A stretch of 64,000 bases of DNA from assembly GCA_965226235.1 (NCBI GenBank), contig OZ245335.1, forward strand, positions 1,674,001-1,738,000, written 5' to 3'. Under the pieces are notes generated by a model, which did no database searches, was not told the origin of the DNA, and saw only the letters and a list, made by a program, of their open reading frames with translations. The DNA comes from CAYFZO01 sp965226235. GTDB lineage: Bacteria > Pseudomonadota > Gammaproteobacteria > Poriferisulfidales > Oxydemutatoraceae. Both the position numbers and the translations under genes were made by a program. Below are positions 44,401 through 59,400 of this stretch, one piece after another (positions within the stretch are counted from its first letter, which is position 1; each line of letters starts with the position of its first letter).

Positions 44401-47400
44401 GTTCTCCCGGGGGAGCGGATGTGCTGTTGCACGGGCAGACGGGCGGAACCGAGCTTGGTTTCGAGCGGGCGTACGCCTCGAGGGACCATGCGGGTCTGGC
44501 TGCTTTGGCTGGCGAGAGCGCGCAGGGCGAGTGGACACTGATAGTAGATAGTACTTCGTTGGGTGGAAATATCGGCACGCTGGAGGCGTGGGGTCTGGAG
44601 ATCAACGGATTCGCGCCGGTGCTTGCAGGCGGTAGCGTGTCGCTGGTGGCTTCGCTGACGGCGATCAGGACGCCGCCACTCGGTGTGCCGCGCCTGTTTG
44701 CGAACGAGATGCTGGAAGTGGTGCTGGCGTATGACGACGGCACCGGCGTTGCGCTGTCCACGCAGAGGGTGACGTTCGACGCGGAGCGCACCCCCGTCGG
44801 CGTGACGCTGGACGCGTTGTTCGACGCGACGCGCGGGACATTGACGGCGGTGGTCGCGGGTGCCATTTCGGTCAACGCCGAGGTCGCGCCGGCGGCGCTG
44901 CCGGTGGAGATCTCGCCGCGGCGCTTCCGGCTGTCGCTGTCGGGCGCGCAGGCGGACCCCGCGCGGCGCATCGCAAGGGAGGCGCGTCCCCATGCTTTTA
45001 TTCCGTATCTGGATTTCGGGCTGCTGGTCAGTACCATCACCGTGACGGAGGGCATCACGATCGAATCGCTGGTGGTCGGGGTCGCGATCAGCCACCCGGA
45101 GAGGGGCGATCTGGAGGTTGTGCTGACACTGCCCGGGGGAACGACGGTGACACTGTACAGTTCTAACCCTTTTGACGCTGGGTCCGACCTTGTCCAGGCA
45201 TATACGTCGGTGGGCGACAACGCGGGTCTGGCGGCCTTGGTCGGGGGTAGCGCGCAGGGCGATTGGTCGCTGACGGTGAGAGATTTTTCTGGAACTGAGA
45301 ACGCCGGCACGCTGGAGTCGTGGTACCTGGAGATCAACACCGGCGCGCAGGTGATCGCGGAGGAAAGCGTGCCGGTCGTCGTAACCCTGTCGGGGGTAGA
45401 CACGCCGTTCGGTGCGTCGCGTCTGTTTGCGGGCGAGACGCTGACGGCCGATTGGACATACACCGATGGTGTCGGCGTGACGCTGCCCCCGGTGATGTTT
45501 CAAGTAGCGAGTCCCACATCCCGCATTGAGGTCGCCTCGATGCTGACCGCGACGTCGGCCGCGACCACAGGGGTGCTGGAGGCGACATTCGATGCCGGTC
45601 TGGTCAACGCAGAAATAGACCCTGCGGTGGTGCCGGTGCAATCCGTGCGCATCGTCGACGCGCGTGAGTTCGAGTGGGTGTTCCGTTCGCTGCAGGGTGA
45701 GCGGCTGTCTACTGCGGTGGTGGTTGCCAGTGCTTCGACGCGGGTTGACGGCGTTTCGTTGCCGCGGGTTACCGGTGCTTTGACGCGGTTGTTGGTCTCC
45801 CTGGAAGGCGTTGCCGGCGAGCGCCTGTTCGACGACGAGCAGGTCAAGGTCAATGTGTCTGTAAGCGCTGGGGCGCAGTCGGGTCTGGAGATAGATTCGG
45901 CTGAGTTAACTTTCCGTGCAGGAGAAATGTCGCTGGAACTGGAACTGGAACTGGCCGCGTTCCTTCCCCTTGCGGTGCAGAGGGACGATTTGCAGTTGCA
46001 GTTGCTAGAGACGGTGCCGGGTAGGCTGGTGCGCACGACGATCCCGCCGTCTGCGACGTTGCCGGTGCAGGTGTTGCGCGAGTTTACTTTCTCCTTCACC
46101 ACGCTGGACGGCGCGCCGATTGAGATCGCCACCCAGCCGGACAATGCCGATCGCAGAGCCACGACGGTGCAGATTCTGATTGGCGGCCTTCGTAGAGTGG
46201 TGCTGGTGCTGGACAATCCGGAGTTGCTGGGGGTGGGCGAGGAGTTCTTTTTGGGTGATGTGCCGACGCTGCCCAATGGTCGCACCAGCAGCGGTGAGGA
46301 CTCGGAACCGGGGGATGTAATCACCTTATCGATAGACGCCGAATCGGATGTGAGGCCAAAAACGGTGACGCTGGGCTTAACTGGCAAGGTGAAGTTGGGC
46401 CGGGGCGGCGAAGAGGTTTTGCACACGCGGGTAGTTCCAGTCTCCCTGCGGGTGGAGTTCGTGCCGCGGCGCTTCCGGCTATCGCTGTCGCCGGCGGCTG
46501 GTAAGTTCAGTCGGACGGAGCGCCCGAACGAGGCGATTCCGATTCCGGATGGTACGGATATACAGTCGGTGCGCAGCATCATCACTGTGGAGGACGAAAT
46601 CACGATCGAATCGCTGACGGTGCAGGTAGAGATCCTGCACTCGTTTCTCGGAGACCTGCGCGTTTTGCTGGCTTCTCCCGAGGGGGCGGTGGTGGTGTTG
46701 CATAGCCAGAGAGGCAGCTCTGCGGAGAATCTCTTCGAGACATACACCTCGCTGGATCATGCAGGTTTGGCTGCTTTGGTAGGGGCACCCGCGCAGGGCG
46801 AGTGGACACTGACGGTAGGTGACTATGCTGCTGGTGATACCGGCACGCTGGAGGCGTGGAGCCTGGAGATCAACGGATTCGCGCCGCTGCTTGCAGGCGG
46901 CAGCGCGGCGGTGACGGCTTCGCTGGTGGCGGTCGAAACCCCGCTCGGGACGCCGCAGTTGTTTACGAACGAGACGCTGGAAGTGGCGCTGGCGTATGAC
47001 GACGGCACTGGCGTTGCGCTGTCCACGCAGAGGGTGACGTTCGACGCGGAGCGCACCCCCGTCGGCGTGACGCTGGACGCGTTGTTCTACGCGACGCCGG
47101 GGACATTGACGGCGGTCGCCGCGGGCGCCATTTCGGTCAACGCCGAGATCGCGTCGGCGGCGCTGCCGGTGGAGATCGCGCCGCGGCGCTTCCGCCTGTC
47201 GCTGTCGGGCGCGCCGTTTGGCGACGCGCCGTTCGTCGGGGCGAGTAGACCGGTGGCGCTGATCCCGGATGTACAGTCGTCGCTACGCAGTGCGATCGCC
47301 GTGCCCGGGATCACGATCGAATCGCTGGTGGTGCAGGTAGCGATCCGGCACCTGGATATCAGCGAGCTGGAGGTTGTGCTGGTGCCGCCCGGTGTGGTGG

Positions 47401-50400
47401 AGGAAGAAGGTGTGTTGTTGCACAACCGTGCAGAAACCTTCGAAAAAACATACACATCGGTGCGTAGCGGTCTGGCTGACCTGGTCGGCCAGGGGTTCTC
47501 GGCGGGCGACTGGGTACTGCGGGTGGAGGATTTTCAGAGTCGGAACGTTGGCGTGCTGAATGCGTGGTACCTGGAGATCAACACCGGCGCGCAGGTGATC
47601 GTGGGCGAAAGCATCCCGGTCGTCGCCACCCTGTCGGGGGTAGACACGCCGTTCGGTGCGTCGCGTCTGTTTGCGGGCGAGACGTTGACGGTCGATTGGA
47701 CATACACCGATGATGCCGGCGTGACGCTGTCCCCAGTCGTGTTTGACGTAACGAGTACCACATCCAGCATCGAGGCCGCCTCGATACTGACCGCGACGCC
47801 GGACGCGACCCCAGGGGTACTGGAGGCGACATTCGATGCCGGTCTGCTCAACGCAGAAATAGACCCTGCGTTGGTGCCGGTGCAGCCCATACGCCGGTTC
47901 AGGCTGGCGTTCGTCCCTGCGACCACGGCGCGGGTGCTGGCGGGCGGCACGACCGAGGTGATGGTGGTACTGGAGAACTCGAATGTGCTGATGGAGGACG
48001 AGCAGTTGCGGATTTCGTTGCAGCCGACGACGGTGACAGTCATTCCGTCTGAACTGACGCTGACGTCGACTATGCTGCAGGCGCCCTTCACCATCGAAGC
48101 GCTTTTCGACGCAGTGCCGCCGCTGGGGATGGTGGTCGCCTCGGGCGAGGTACTGTCTGGCGACGCCCCGGTCGCGTACACGCAGGTGCTTTCCACCACT
48201 TTGGCGGTGGAGATCGCGCCGCGGCGCTTCCGGCTGTCGCTGTCGCCGGGCGCGCGGCCGGGGCAGTTCAGCGCGACGGTGCGCCCGAACAAGATGATTT
48301 TTACGGGTGCGCTGAATGCGGTGGACAGCAGCATTGCCGTGGCCGAGTCCACCACGATCAAATCGCTGGCGGTGCGGGTAGAGATCAACGGCGTGGCTCC
48401 CTTGAACCTGCTGGTTAGGCTGCGTTCTCCCGGGGGAGCGGAGGTGCTGTTGCACGGGCAGACGGGCGGAACCGAGATTGGTTTCGACCGGGCGTACACC
48501 TCGAGGGACCATGCGGGTCTGGCTGCTTTGGCTGGCGAGAGCGCGCAAGGTGAGTGGGCACTGATAGCAGATGCAAATGTCGGCACGCTGGAGGCGTGGA
48601 GTCTGGAGATCAACGGCTTCGCGCCGGTGCTTGCAGGCGGCAGCGTGGCGGTGACGGCTTCGCTGGCGGCGGTCGAAACCCCGCTCGGGACGCCGCGGCT
48701 GTTTGTGGGCGAGACGCTGGCGGTGACGCTGGCGTATAACGACGGCACCGGCGTTGCGTTGTCCCCGGCGCCGGTGACATTCGACGCGGAGCGCACCACC
48801 GTCGGCGTGACGCTGGACGCGGCGCCCGGCGCGACGCCGGGGACGCTGACGGCGGTGGTCGCGGGCGCCGTTCCGGTGAATGTCGAGGTCGCACCGGCGG
48901 CGCTGTCGGTGGAGATCTCGCCGCGACGCTTCCGGCTGTCGCTGTCGGGCGCGCCGGCGGACCCCACGCGGCGCATCGCAAGGGAGGCGCGTCCCCATGC
49001 TTTTATTCCGTATCTGGATTTCGCGCCGCTGGTCAGTACCATCACCGTGACGGAGGACATCACGATCGAATCGCTGGTGGTCGGGGTCGCGATCAGCCAC
49101 CCGGAGAGGGGCGATCTGGAGGTTGTGCTGACACTGCCCAGGGGAACGACGGTGACACTGTACGGGACTAACCCTTTGGACATTGAGTCCGACCTCGTCC
49201 GGGCATATACGTCGGTGGGCGACGCGGGTCTGGCGGCCTTGATCGGGGGTAGCGCGCAGGGCGATTGGTCGCTGACGGTGACAGATAATTCTGGAACTGA
49301 GAACGCCGGCACGCTGGAGTCGTGGTACCTGGAGATTAATACCGGCGTGCAGATGCTCGCAGGCGAAAGCGTGCCGGTCGTCGTGACCCTGTCGGGGCTC
49401 GACACGCCGTTTGGTGCGTCGCGTCTGTTTGCGGGCGAGACGCTGACGGCCGATTGGACATACACCGATGGTGTCGGCGTGACGCTGCCCCCGGTGATGT
49501 TTCAAGTAGCGAGTACCACATCCAGCGTCGAGGTCGCCTCGCTGCTGAGCGCGACGTCGGCCGCGACCGCAGGGGTACTGGAGGCGACATTCAGTGCGAC
49601 GCTGCTCAACGCAGAAATCGATCCTGCGGTGGTGCCGGTGCAGCCCATACGCCGGTTCAGGCTGACGTTTGTCCCTGCGACCACGGCGCGGGTGCTGGCG
49701 GGCGGCACGACCGAGGTGGAGGTGGTACTGGAGAATGCGGGTTTGCTGAGGGAGGGCGAGACGTTACAGGTCACGCTACAGCCGACGACGGTGACAGTCA
49801 TTCCGTCTGCACTGACGCTGACGTCGACTATGCTGCAGGCGCCCTTCACCATCGAAGCGCCCTTCGACGCAGTGCCACTGCTGGAGATGGTGGTCGCCTC
49901 GGGCGAGGTACTGTCTGGCGACGCCCCGGTCGCACACACGCGGGTGGTTTCAACCACCCTGGCGGTGGAGATCGCGCCGCGGCGCTTCCGCTTGGTGGTG
50001 CTGAAGGGTATCGTGGCTATCGATTTCGAGTACGTGGTCGCCGGAGGTAGCGCCGAGATGTTTGTGGGCATCTTGGACGTGGATACCCCGCTGGGGGACA
50101 GCGTGCTGGATGCGAGCGAGAGGTTGCAGGTTGATTTTGTCTACACGGGTGGCGAGGGCGTAACCCTGTCGCCGGTGTCGCTCATGGAGAGATCCCCGGC
50201 CATCCTGGCGACGGTAGACGCCAGCGAGGGCGCGACGTCGGGGGTGCTGCAGTTGACCGGCAGCGGTCTGGTGAACGCGGATGTTGCGCCGGTGGCGCTG
50301 AGGATCGAGGTGTTGCCGAACGAGTTTCGCTTGGTGTTCGAGCCGCCGCAGATCGGGATCCTGACCGGCACGACGGAGACGGTGGTTCTGTCGCTGACCG

Positions 50401-53400
50401 ACGCGTCGCGCCTGCCGGCAGAGGTTAATGTGCTTGTGGGATTGTCTCTGGTCGATGCCAGCACCGTGAGCGTGGTGTCGCCGACCGAGCTGTCGTTCAA
50501 CGCCTCTGCTACGAGTCATGTGGTTGTGCTGCGCGCTGCCGCAGACACGTCGCCCGGGGCGACGACATTGTTCGCCGCAGTGTTGTCATCGCCGCCGGTA
50601 CTTTCGGACGCGGAGTTTGTGGACGCCGAGTTGCCCGTGAGCATCGTCGGCGAGCGTGAGTTCGAGTGGGTGTTCCGTTCGCCGCAGGGTGAGCGGCTGT
50701 CTACCGCGGTGGTGGTTGCCAGTGCTTCGACGCGGGTTGACGACGCTTCGTCGCTGCGGGTTACCGGTGCTTCGACGCGGTTGTTGGTCTCCCTGGAAGG
50801 CGTTGCCGGCGAGCGCCTGTTCGACGACGAGCAGGTCAAGGTGTCTGTAAGCGTTGGGGCGCAGTCGGGTCTGGAGATAGAGCCGACTACGTTCACTTTC
50901 AGTGCAGGAGAAACGTCGCTGGAACTGGAACTGGAACTGACCGCGTTCCTTCCCCTTGCGGTACAGATGGACGATTTGCAGTTGCAGTTGCAAGAGACGG
51001 TGCCGAGTACGTTGCGCACGACGATCCCGTCGTCTGCGATGTTGCCGGTGCAGGTGTTGCGCGAGTTTACTTTCTCCTTCGCCACGCCGGACGGCACGCC
51101 GATTGAGATCATCACCCAGCCGGACAATGCCGGTCGCAGGGCCACGACGGTGCAGATTCTGGTTGGCAACTCTAATGCGGTGCGGCTGGTGCTGGACAAT
51201 CCGGAGTTGCTGGGGATGGACGAGAAGTTCTTTTTGGATCTTCTGCCGGCGCTACCCTTTGGTAGCATCAGCAGCGGTCAGAACCCGGAACCGGGGGATG
51301 TAATCACCTTATTGACGGAATCCCGATCGGATCTGCCGCTAGGAACGGTGACGCTGAGCTTAACTGGCCAGGTGAAGGCGGACAGCCGGTTCGGCGAAGA
51401 GGTTTTGCACACGCGGGTAGTTCCAGTCTCCGTGCGGGTGGAGTTCGTGCCGCGGCGCTTCCGGCTATCGCTGTCGCCCTCCAATCGGTTCAGTCGGACG
51501 GAGCGCCCGAACGAGCTGATCCCGGATAATACGGCTACGCAGTCGGTGCACAGCAACATCACCGTGGAGGACGAAATCACGATCGAATCGCTGGCGGTGC
51601 GGGTAGAGATCAGTCACTTGGATATCGGAGACCTGCGCGTTTTGCTGATTTCTCCCGAGGTGGCGGTGGTGACGTTGCATGGCACGACGAACGACCCTGC
51701 GGAGAATCTCTTCGAGACATACACCTCGCTGGATCATGCAGGTCTGGCTGCTTTGGTAGGGGCGCCCGCGCAGGGCGAGTGGAGACTGTCGGTAGGTGAC
51801 TATGCTCTTGGTGAGACCGGCACGCTGGAGGCGTGGAGCCTGGAGATCAACGGATTCTTCGTGCGGGTGCTGGCGGGCGATAGCGCGGCGGTGACGGCTT
51901 CGCTGGTGGCGGTCGAAACCCCGCTCGGGATGCCGGAGTTGTTTGAAGACGAGACGCTGGAAGTGGCGCTGGCGTATGACGGCACCGGCGTTACGCTGTC
52001 CGAGCAGATGGTGACGTTCGACGCGGAGCGCACCCCCGTCGGCGTGACGCTGGACGCGTTGTTGGACGCGACGCGCGGGACATTGACGGCGGTTGCCGCG
52101 GGTGCCATTTCGGTCAACGCCGAGATCGCGCCGGCGGCGCTGCCGGTGGAGATCGCGCCGCGGCGCTTCCAGCTGTCGCTGTCGCTGTCGCCGCCGCCGA
52201 GGCAGTTCAGCGCGACAGTGCGCCCGAACGAGGAGATCCCGGATGAGACGGATACGCAGTCGGTGCACAGCAGCATCACTGTGGAGGACGAGATCACGAT
52301 CAAATCGCTGACGGTGCGGGTAGAGATCCTGCACCCGAATATCGCAGACCTGCGCGTTTTTCTGTTCTCTCCCGAGGGGGCGGTGGTGTTACATGAGCGG
52401 ACGGGCGGCGTTACGAATAATCTCTTCGAGACATACACCTCGCTGGATCATGCAGGTCTGGCTGCTTTGGTAGGGGCGCCCGCGCAGGGCGAGTGGACAC
52501 TGACGGTAGGTGACTATTCTGGTGATGATATCGGCACGCTGGAGGCGTGGAGCCTGGAGATCAACGGATTCGCGCCGGTGCTGGCAGGCGGCAGCGCGGC
52601 GGTGACGGCTTCGCTGGTGGCGGTCGAGACGCCGCCGCTCGGTGTGCCGCGGCTGTTTGAAGGCGAGACGCTGGCGGTGACGCTGGTGTATAACGACGGC
52701 ACCGGCGTTGCGCTGTCCGAGCAGATGGTGACGTTCGACGCGGAGAGCACCGCCGTCGGCGTGACGCTGGACGCGTTGTTCGACGCGACGCCGGGGACGC
52801 TGACGGCGGTGGCCGCGGGCGCCGTTCCGGTGAACGCCGAGGTCGCGCCGGGAGCGCTACCGGTGGAGATCGTGCCGCGGCGCTTCCGCCTGTCGCTCTC
52901 CGGTGACGATCAGTTCAGTCGAGCGGTGCGCCCGAACGAGCTGATCCCGGATAATACGGGTACGCAGTCGGTGCACAGCATCATCACTGTGGAGGACGAG
53001 ATCACGATCGGATCGCTGGCGGTGCGGGTAGAGATCCGGCACATCTTGATCGGAACCCTGCACGTTGTTCTGGTCTCTCCCGAGGGGGCGGTGGTGTTAC
53101 ATGAGCGGGCGGGCGGCGGTACGGAGAATCTCTTCGAGACATACACCTCGCTGGATCATGCAGGTCTGGCTGCTTTGGTAGGGGCGCCCGCGCAGGGCGA
53201 GTGGACACTGACGGTAGGTGACTATTCTTCTGGTCTGGTCGGCGAGCTGGAGGCGTGGAGCCTGCAGATCAACACCGGCGTGCAGGTGCTCGCGGGCGAA
53301 AGCGTGCCGGTCGTCGTGACCCTGTCGGGGCTCGACACGCCGTTTGGTGCATCGCGTCTGTTTGCGGGCGAGACGCTGACGGTCGATTGGACATACACCG

Positions 53401-56400
53401 ATGGTGTCGGCGTGACGCTGCCCCCGGTGGTGTTTGACGTAACGAGTTCCACATCCAGCATCGAGGTCGCCTCGACGCTGAGCGCGACGTCGGCCGCGAC
53501 TGCAGGGGTGCTGGAGGCGACATTCGATGCGGCCGCCGGTCTGGTCAACGCAGAAATCGACCCTGCGGTGGTGCCGGTGCAGCTCATACGCCAGTTCAGG
53601 CTGGCGTTCGTCCCTGCGACCACGGCGCGGGTGCTGGCGGGCGGCACGACCGAGGTGATGGTGGTACTGGAGAATGTGGATTTGCTGAGGGAGGGCGAGG
53701 TAGTCCGGGTCTCTCTCTCGACGGAGATCGTGGTTGCCATTCCGTCTGCACTGACGCTGACGGCGGATGAGGAGAGCACGATCTTTACCATTGTGGCGCC
53801 CTTCGACGCAGTGCCACCGCTGGGGATGGTGGTCGCCTCGGGCGAGGTACTGTCTGGCGACGCCCCGGTCGCGTACACGCGGGTGCTTTCCACCACTTTG
53901 GCGATGGAGATCGCGCCGCGGCGCTTCCGCTTGGTGGTGGTGAAGGGTGGCGGGGTTGAGGTTATCGATTTCGAGTACGTGGTCGCCGGAGGTAGCACCG
54001 AGGTGGAGGTGGGCATCTCGGGCGTGGATACCCCGCTGGGGGTCAGCGTGCTGGATGCGAGCGAGACGTTGCAGGTTTGGTTTGTCTACACGGGTGGCGA
54101 GGGCGTAACCCTGTCGCCGGTGTTGTTCAACAGGGATGCCTTGATCGTCCCGGCGACGGTAGACGCCGACGAGGGCGCGACATCGGGGACGCTGACGGCG
54201 GTGGTCGCGGGCAGCGGTCTGGTGAACGCGGATGTTGCGCCGGTGGCGCTGAGGATCGAGGTGTTGCCGAACGAGTTTCGCTTGGTGTTCGAGCCGCTGC
54301 AGATCGGGATTCTGACCGGCACGACGGAGACGGTGGTTCTGTCGCTGACCGACGCGTCGCGCCTGCCGGCAGGGGTTGAGGTGTTTGTGGGATTGTCTCT
54401 GGACGATGCCAGCACGGTGAGCGTGGTGTCGCTGACCACGCTGTCGTTCGACGCCTCTGCTACGAGTCATGAGGTTGTGCTGCGCGCTGCTGCGGACACA
54501 TCGCCCGGGGCGACGGTTTTGGTCGCCTCGGTGGAGATGTCTCCCGCGAGTCTGGCGGGCGCGAGGTTTGTGGACGCCGAGCTACCCGTGAGCATCGTCG
54601 GTGCGCGTGAGTTCGAGTGGGTGTTCCGTTCACCGCAGGGTGAGCGGCTGTCTGCCGCGGTGGTGGTTGCCAGTGCTTCGACGCAGGTTGCCGGCGCTTC
54701 GTCGCCGCAGGTTACCGGTGCTTTGACGCGGGTGTTGGTCTCCCTGGAAGGCGTTGCCGGCGAGCGCCTGCTCGGCGACGAGCAGGTCAATGTGTCTGTA
54801 AGCGCTGGGGCGCAGTTGGGTCTGGAGATAGAGCCGGATGAGTTCACTTTCGGTGCAGGAGAAACGTCGCTGGAACTGGAACTGGAACTGGTCGCGTTCC
54901 TTCCCCTTGCGGTACAGAGGGACGATTTGCAGTTGCAGTTGCTAGGGACGGTGCCGGATACGCTGAGCACGACGATCCCGCCGTCTGCGACGTTGCCGGT
55001 GCAGGTGTTGCGCGAGTTTACTTTCTCCTTCGCCACGCCGGACGGCGCGCCGCTTGAGATCACCACCCCGCCGGACAATGCCGGTCCCAGGGCCACGACG
55101 GTGCAGGTTCTGGTTGGCGGCTCTAATGAGGTGGTGCTGGTGCTGGACCATCCGGGGTTGCTGGGGGTGGACGAGGAGTTCTTTTTGGATCTTTTGCCGC
55201 CGCTGCCCAATGGTCGCGTCTTCAGCAGTCAGAACCCGAAACCGGGGGAGGAAATCGGCTTTTCGATAGACGCCGGATCGGATGTGCCGCTACAAACGGT
55301 GACGCTGGGCGTAACTGGCCAGGTGAAGTCGGGCGGCTCGGACGGCGAAGAGGTTTTGTATACGCGGGTAGTTCCAGTCTCCCTGAGGATCGAGGTGTTG
55401 CCGAACAAGTTTCGCTTGGTGTTCGAGCCGCCGCAGGTCGGGATTCTGACCGGCAGGACGGAGACGGTGGTTCTGTCGCTGACCAACGCGTCGCGCCTGC
55501 CGGCAGGGGATGAGGTGCTTGTGAGATTGCGTCTGGACGATGCCAGCACGGTGAGCGTGGTATCGCCGACCGAGCTGTCGTTCGACGCCTCTGTTACGAG
55601 TCATGAGGTTGTGCTGAGCGCTGCTGCGGACACGTCGCCCGGGGCGACGGTTTTGGTCGCCTCGGTGGAGATGTCTCCCGCGAGTCTGGCGGGCGCGGAG
55701 TTTATGGGCGCCGGGTTGCCCGTGCACATCTTCGGCGCGCGTGAGTTCGAGTGGGTGTTCCGTTCGCCGCAGGGTGAGCGGCTGTCTACCGCGGTGGTGG
55801 TTGCCAGTGCTTCGACGCAGGTTGACGGCGCTTCGCCGCGGGTTACCGGTGCTTCGACGCGGTTGTTGGTCTCCCTGGAAGGCGTTGCCGGCGAGAGCCT
55901 GTTCGGAGACGAGCAGGTCAAGGTCAATGTGTCTGTAAGCGCTGGGGCGCAGTCGGGTCTGGAGATAGATCCGACTACGTTAACTTTCCGTGCAGGAGAA
56001 ATGTCGCAGGAACTGGAACTGGAACTGACCGCGTTCCTTCCCCTTGTGGTACAGAGGGACGATTTGCAGTTGCAGTTGCAAGGGACGGTGCCGGATACGC
56101 TGGAGCGCACGACGATCCCGTCGTCTGCGACGTTGCCGGTGCAGGTGTTGCGCGAGTTTACTATCTCCTTCGCCCTGCCGGACGGCACGCCGCTTGAGAT
56201 CATCACCCAGCCGGACAATGCCGGTCGCAGGGCCACGACGGTGCAGATTCTGATTGGCGGCAATAGGAGAGTGGTGCTGGTGCTGGACAATCTGGGGTTG
56301 CTGGGGGTGGGCGAGACGTTCTTTTTTGATCTTCTGCCGCCGCTACCCCGTGGTCGCATCGACAGCGGTCAGAACCCGGAACCGGGGGATGTAATCACCT

Positions 56401-59400
56401 TATCGACGGACTTGGGTTCGAATGTGCCGCTACAAACGGTGTCGCTGGGCTTAATAGCTGGCCGGGTGGAGTCGGACGCGGACAACAAAGAGGTTTTGCA
56501 CACGCGGGTAGTTCCAGTCTCCCTGCGGGTGGAGTTCGTGCCGCGGCGCTTCCGGCTATCGCTGTCGCCGGCGGCTGGGAAGTTCAGTCGGACGGAGCGC
56601 CCGAACGAGGAGATCCCGGATGATACGGATTCGCAGTCGGTGCGCAACTTCATCACTGTGGGGGACGAAATCACGATCGAATCGCTGGCGGTGCGGGTAG
56701 AGATCCGGCACTTGGATATCGGAGACCTGCGCGTTGTGCTGATTTCTCCCGAGGGGACGGTGGTGGTGTTGCATGATTTTGTGAGCGACCCTGCGGAGAA
56801 TCTCTTCGAGACATACACCTCGCTGGATCATGCAGGTCTGGTTGCTTTGGTAGGGGCGCCCGCGCAGGGCGTGTGGACACTGACGGTAGGTGATTATGTT
56901 TCTGGTAATATCGGCACGCTGGAGGCGTGGAGCCTGGAGATCAACGGATTCGCGCGGGTGCTGGCGGGCGGTAGCGTGTCGCTGGTGGCTTCGCTGTCGG
57001 CGATCGAGACGCCGCCGCTCGGTGTGCCGCGCCTGTTTGAGGGCGAGACGCTGGAAGTGGCGCTGGCGTATGACGACGGCACCGGCGTTGCGCTGTCCGA
57101 GCAGATGGTGACGTTCGACGCGGAGAGCGCCCCCGTCGACGTGACGCTGGACGCGTTGTTCTACGCGACGCCGGGGACATTGACGGCGGTCGCGGATGCC
57201 ATTTCGGTTTCGGTCAACGCCGAGATCGCGCCGGCAGCGCTACCGGTGGAGATCGTCCCGCGGCGTTTCCGCCTGTCGCTCTCCGGTGACGATCGGTTCA
57301 GTCGGGCGGTGCGCCCGAACGAGCTGATCCCGGATGATACGGGTACGCAGTCGGTGCGTAGCGTCATCACTGTGGAGGACGAGATCACGATCGGATCGCT
57401 GGCGGTGCGGGTAGAGATCCGGCACACGTTTATCACAGACCTGCGCGTTTTTCTGGTCTCTCCCGAGGGGGCGATGGTGGCGTTGTATGACCAGGCGAGC
57501 GGCTTTGGCTTTGAGACTAATCTCTTCGAGACATACACCTCGCTGGATCATGCAGGTCTGGCTGCTTTGGTAGGGACACCCGCGCAGGGCGAGTGGACAC
57601 TGTCGGTAGGTGACTATGCTCCTGGTGAGACCGGCACGCTGGAGGCGTGGAGCCTGCAGATCATCAACACCGACGTGCAGGTGGTGCTCGCGGGCGAAAG
57701 CGTGCCGGTCGTCGTGACCCTGTTGGGGGTCGACACGCCGTTCGGTGCGTCGCGTCTGTTTGCGGGCGAGACACTGACGGTCGATTGGACATACACCGAT
57801 GGTGTCGGCGTGACGCTGTCCCCGGTGGTGTTTGACGTAACGAGTCCCACATCCAGCATCGAGGCCGCCTCGATACTGACCGCTACGTCGGCCGCGACCG
57901 CAGGGGTACTGGAGGCGACATTCGATGCGGCCGCCGGTCTGGCCAACGCAGAAATCGACCCTGCGTTGGTGCCGGTGCAGCTCATACGCCGGTTCAGGCT
58001 GGCGTTCGCCCCTGCGACCACGGCGCGGGTGCTGGCGGGCGGCACGACCGAGGTGATGGTGGTACTGGAGAACTCGAATGTGCTGATGGAGGACGAGCAG
58101 TTGCGGATTTCGTTGCAGCCGACGACGGTGACAGTCGTTCCGTCCGAACTGACGCTGACGTCGACTATGCTGCAGGCGCCCTTCACCATCGAAGCGCGCT
58201 TCGACGCAGTGCCGCCGCTGGGGATGGTGGTCGCCTCGGGCGAGGTACTGTCTGGCGACGCCCCGGTCGCGTACACGCAGGTGCTTTCCACCACTTTGGC
58301 GGTGGAGATCGCGCCGCGGCGCTTCCTCTTGGCGGTGCTGGAGAAGGATGGCGCGAGGATCGATTTCAAGTACGTGGTCGCCGGAGGTAGCACCGAGGTG
58401 GTGGTGAGCATCTCGGGCGTGCGTACCCCGCTGGGGCGAGGTCGACTGGATGTGAGCGAGACGTTGCAGGTTGATTTTGTCTACACGGGCGGGGAGGGCG
58501 TAACCCTGTCGCCGGTGTCGTTCAACGAGGATGCCTTGTTCACCTCCGCCCCGGCGACGGTAGACGCCGGCGAGGGCGCGACGTCGGGGGTGCTGCGGTT
58601 GACCGGTAGCGGTCTGGTGAACGCGGATGTTGCGCCGGTGACGCTGAGGGTCGAGGTGTTGCCGAACGAGTTTCGCTTGGTGTTCGAGCCGCCGCAGATC
58701 GGGATTCTGACCGGCACGGAGGAGACGGTGGTTCTGTCGCTGACCGACGCGTCGCGCCTGCCGGCAGAGGATGAGGTGCTTGTGGAATTGCTTCTGGACG
58801 ATGCCAGCACCGTGAGCGTGATGTCGCCGACCACGCTGTCGTTCAACGCCTCTGCTACGAGTCATGTGGTTGTGCTGAGCGCTGCTGCGGACACGTCGCC
58901 CGGGGCGACGGTTTTGGTCGCCTCGGTGGAGATGTCTCCCGCGAGTCTGGCGGGCGTGAGGTTTGTGGGCGCCGGGTTGCCCGTGAGCATCGTCGGCGAG
59001 CGTGAGTTCGAGTGGGTGTTCCGTTCGCCGCAGGGTGAGCGGCTGTCTACCGCGGGGGTGGTTGCAGGCGCATCGACGCAGTTGCTGGTCTCCCTGGAAG
59101 GTGTTTCCGGAGAGCGGCTGTTCGAAGGCGAGCAGGTGGACGTAACGCTGGCTCCTGTCTCGGGTGCTGTTCTGTCGGCTGTGTTTCCGGAGACGGCATC
59201 GATCCAGCGCGGCTCGCCGCAGGCGATTGTTTTGACCGCGTTCCCTGACGCGGCTCGGGGCGGCATCGACGAGTTGCAGGTACAGCTGACGCAGACGATC
59301 CCGACGGAATTGGCGGACAGCGTGACGATCCCGCCGTCGACGACATTGCCGGTGCGGGCGTTTTCCGGACTGGTGCTCTCCTTTGCCACGCCGGAGGGCG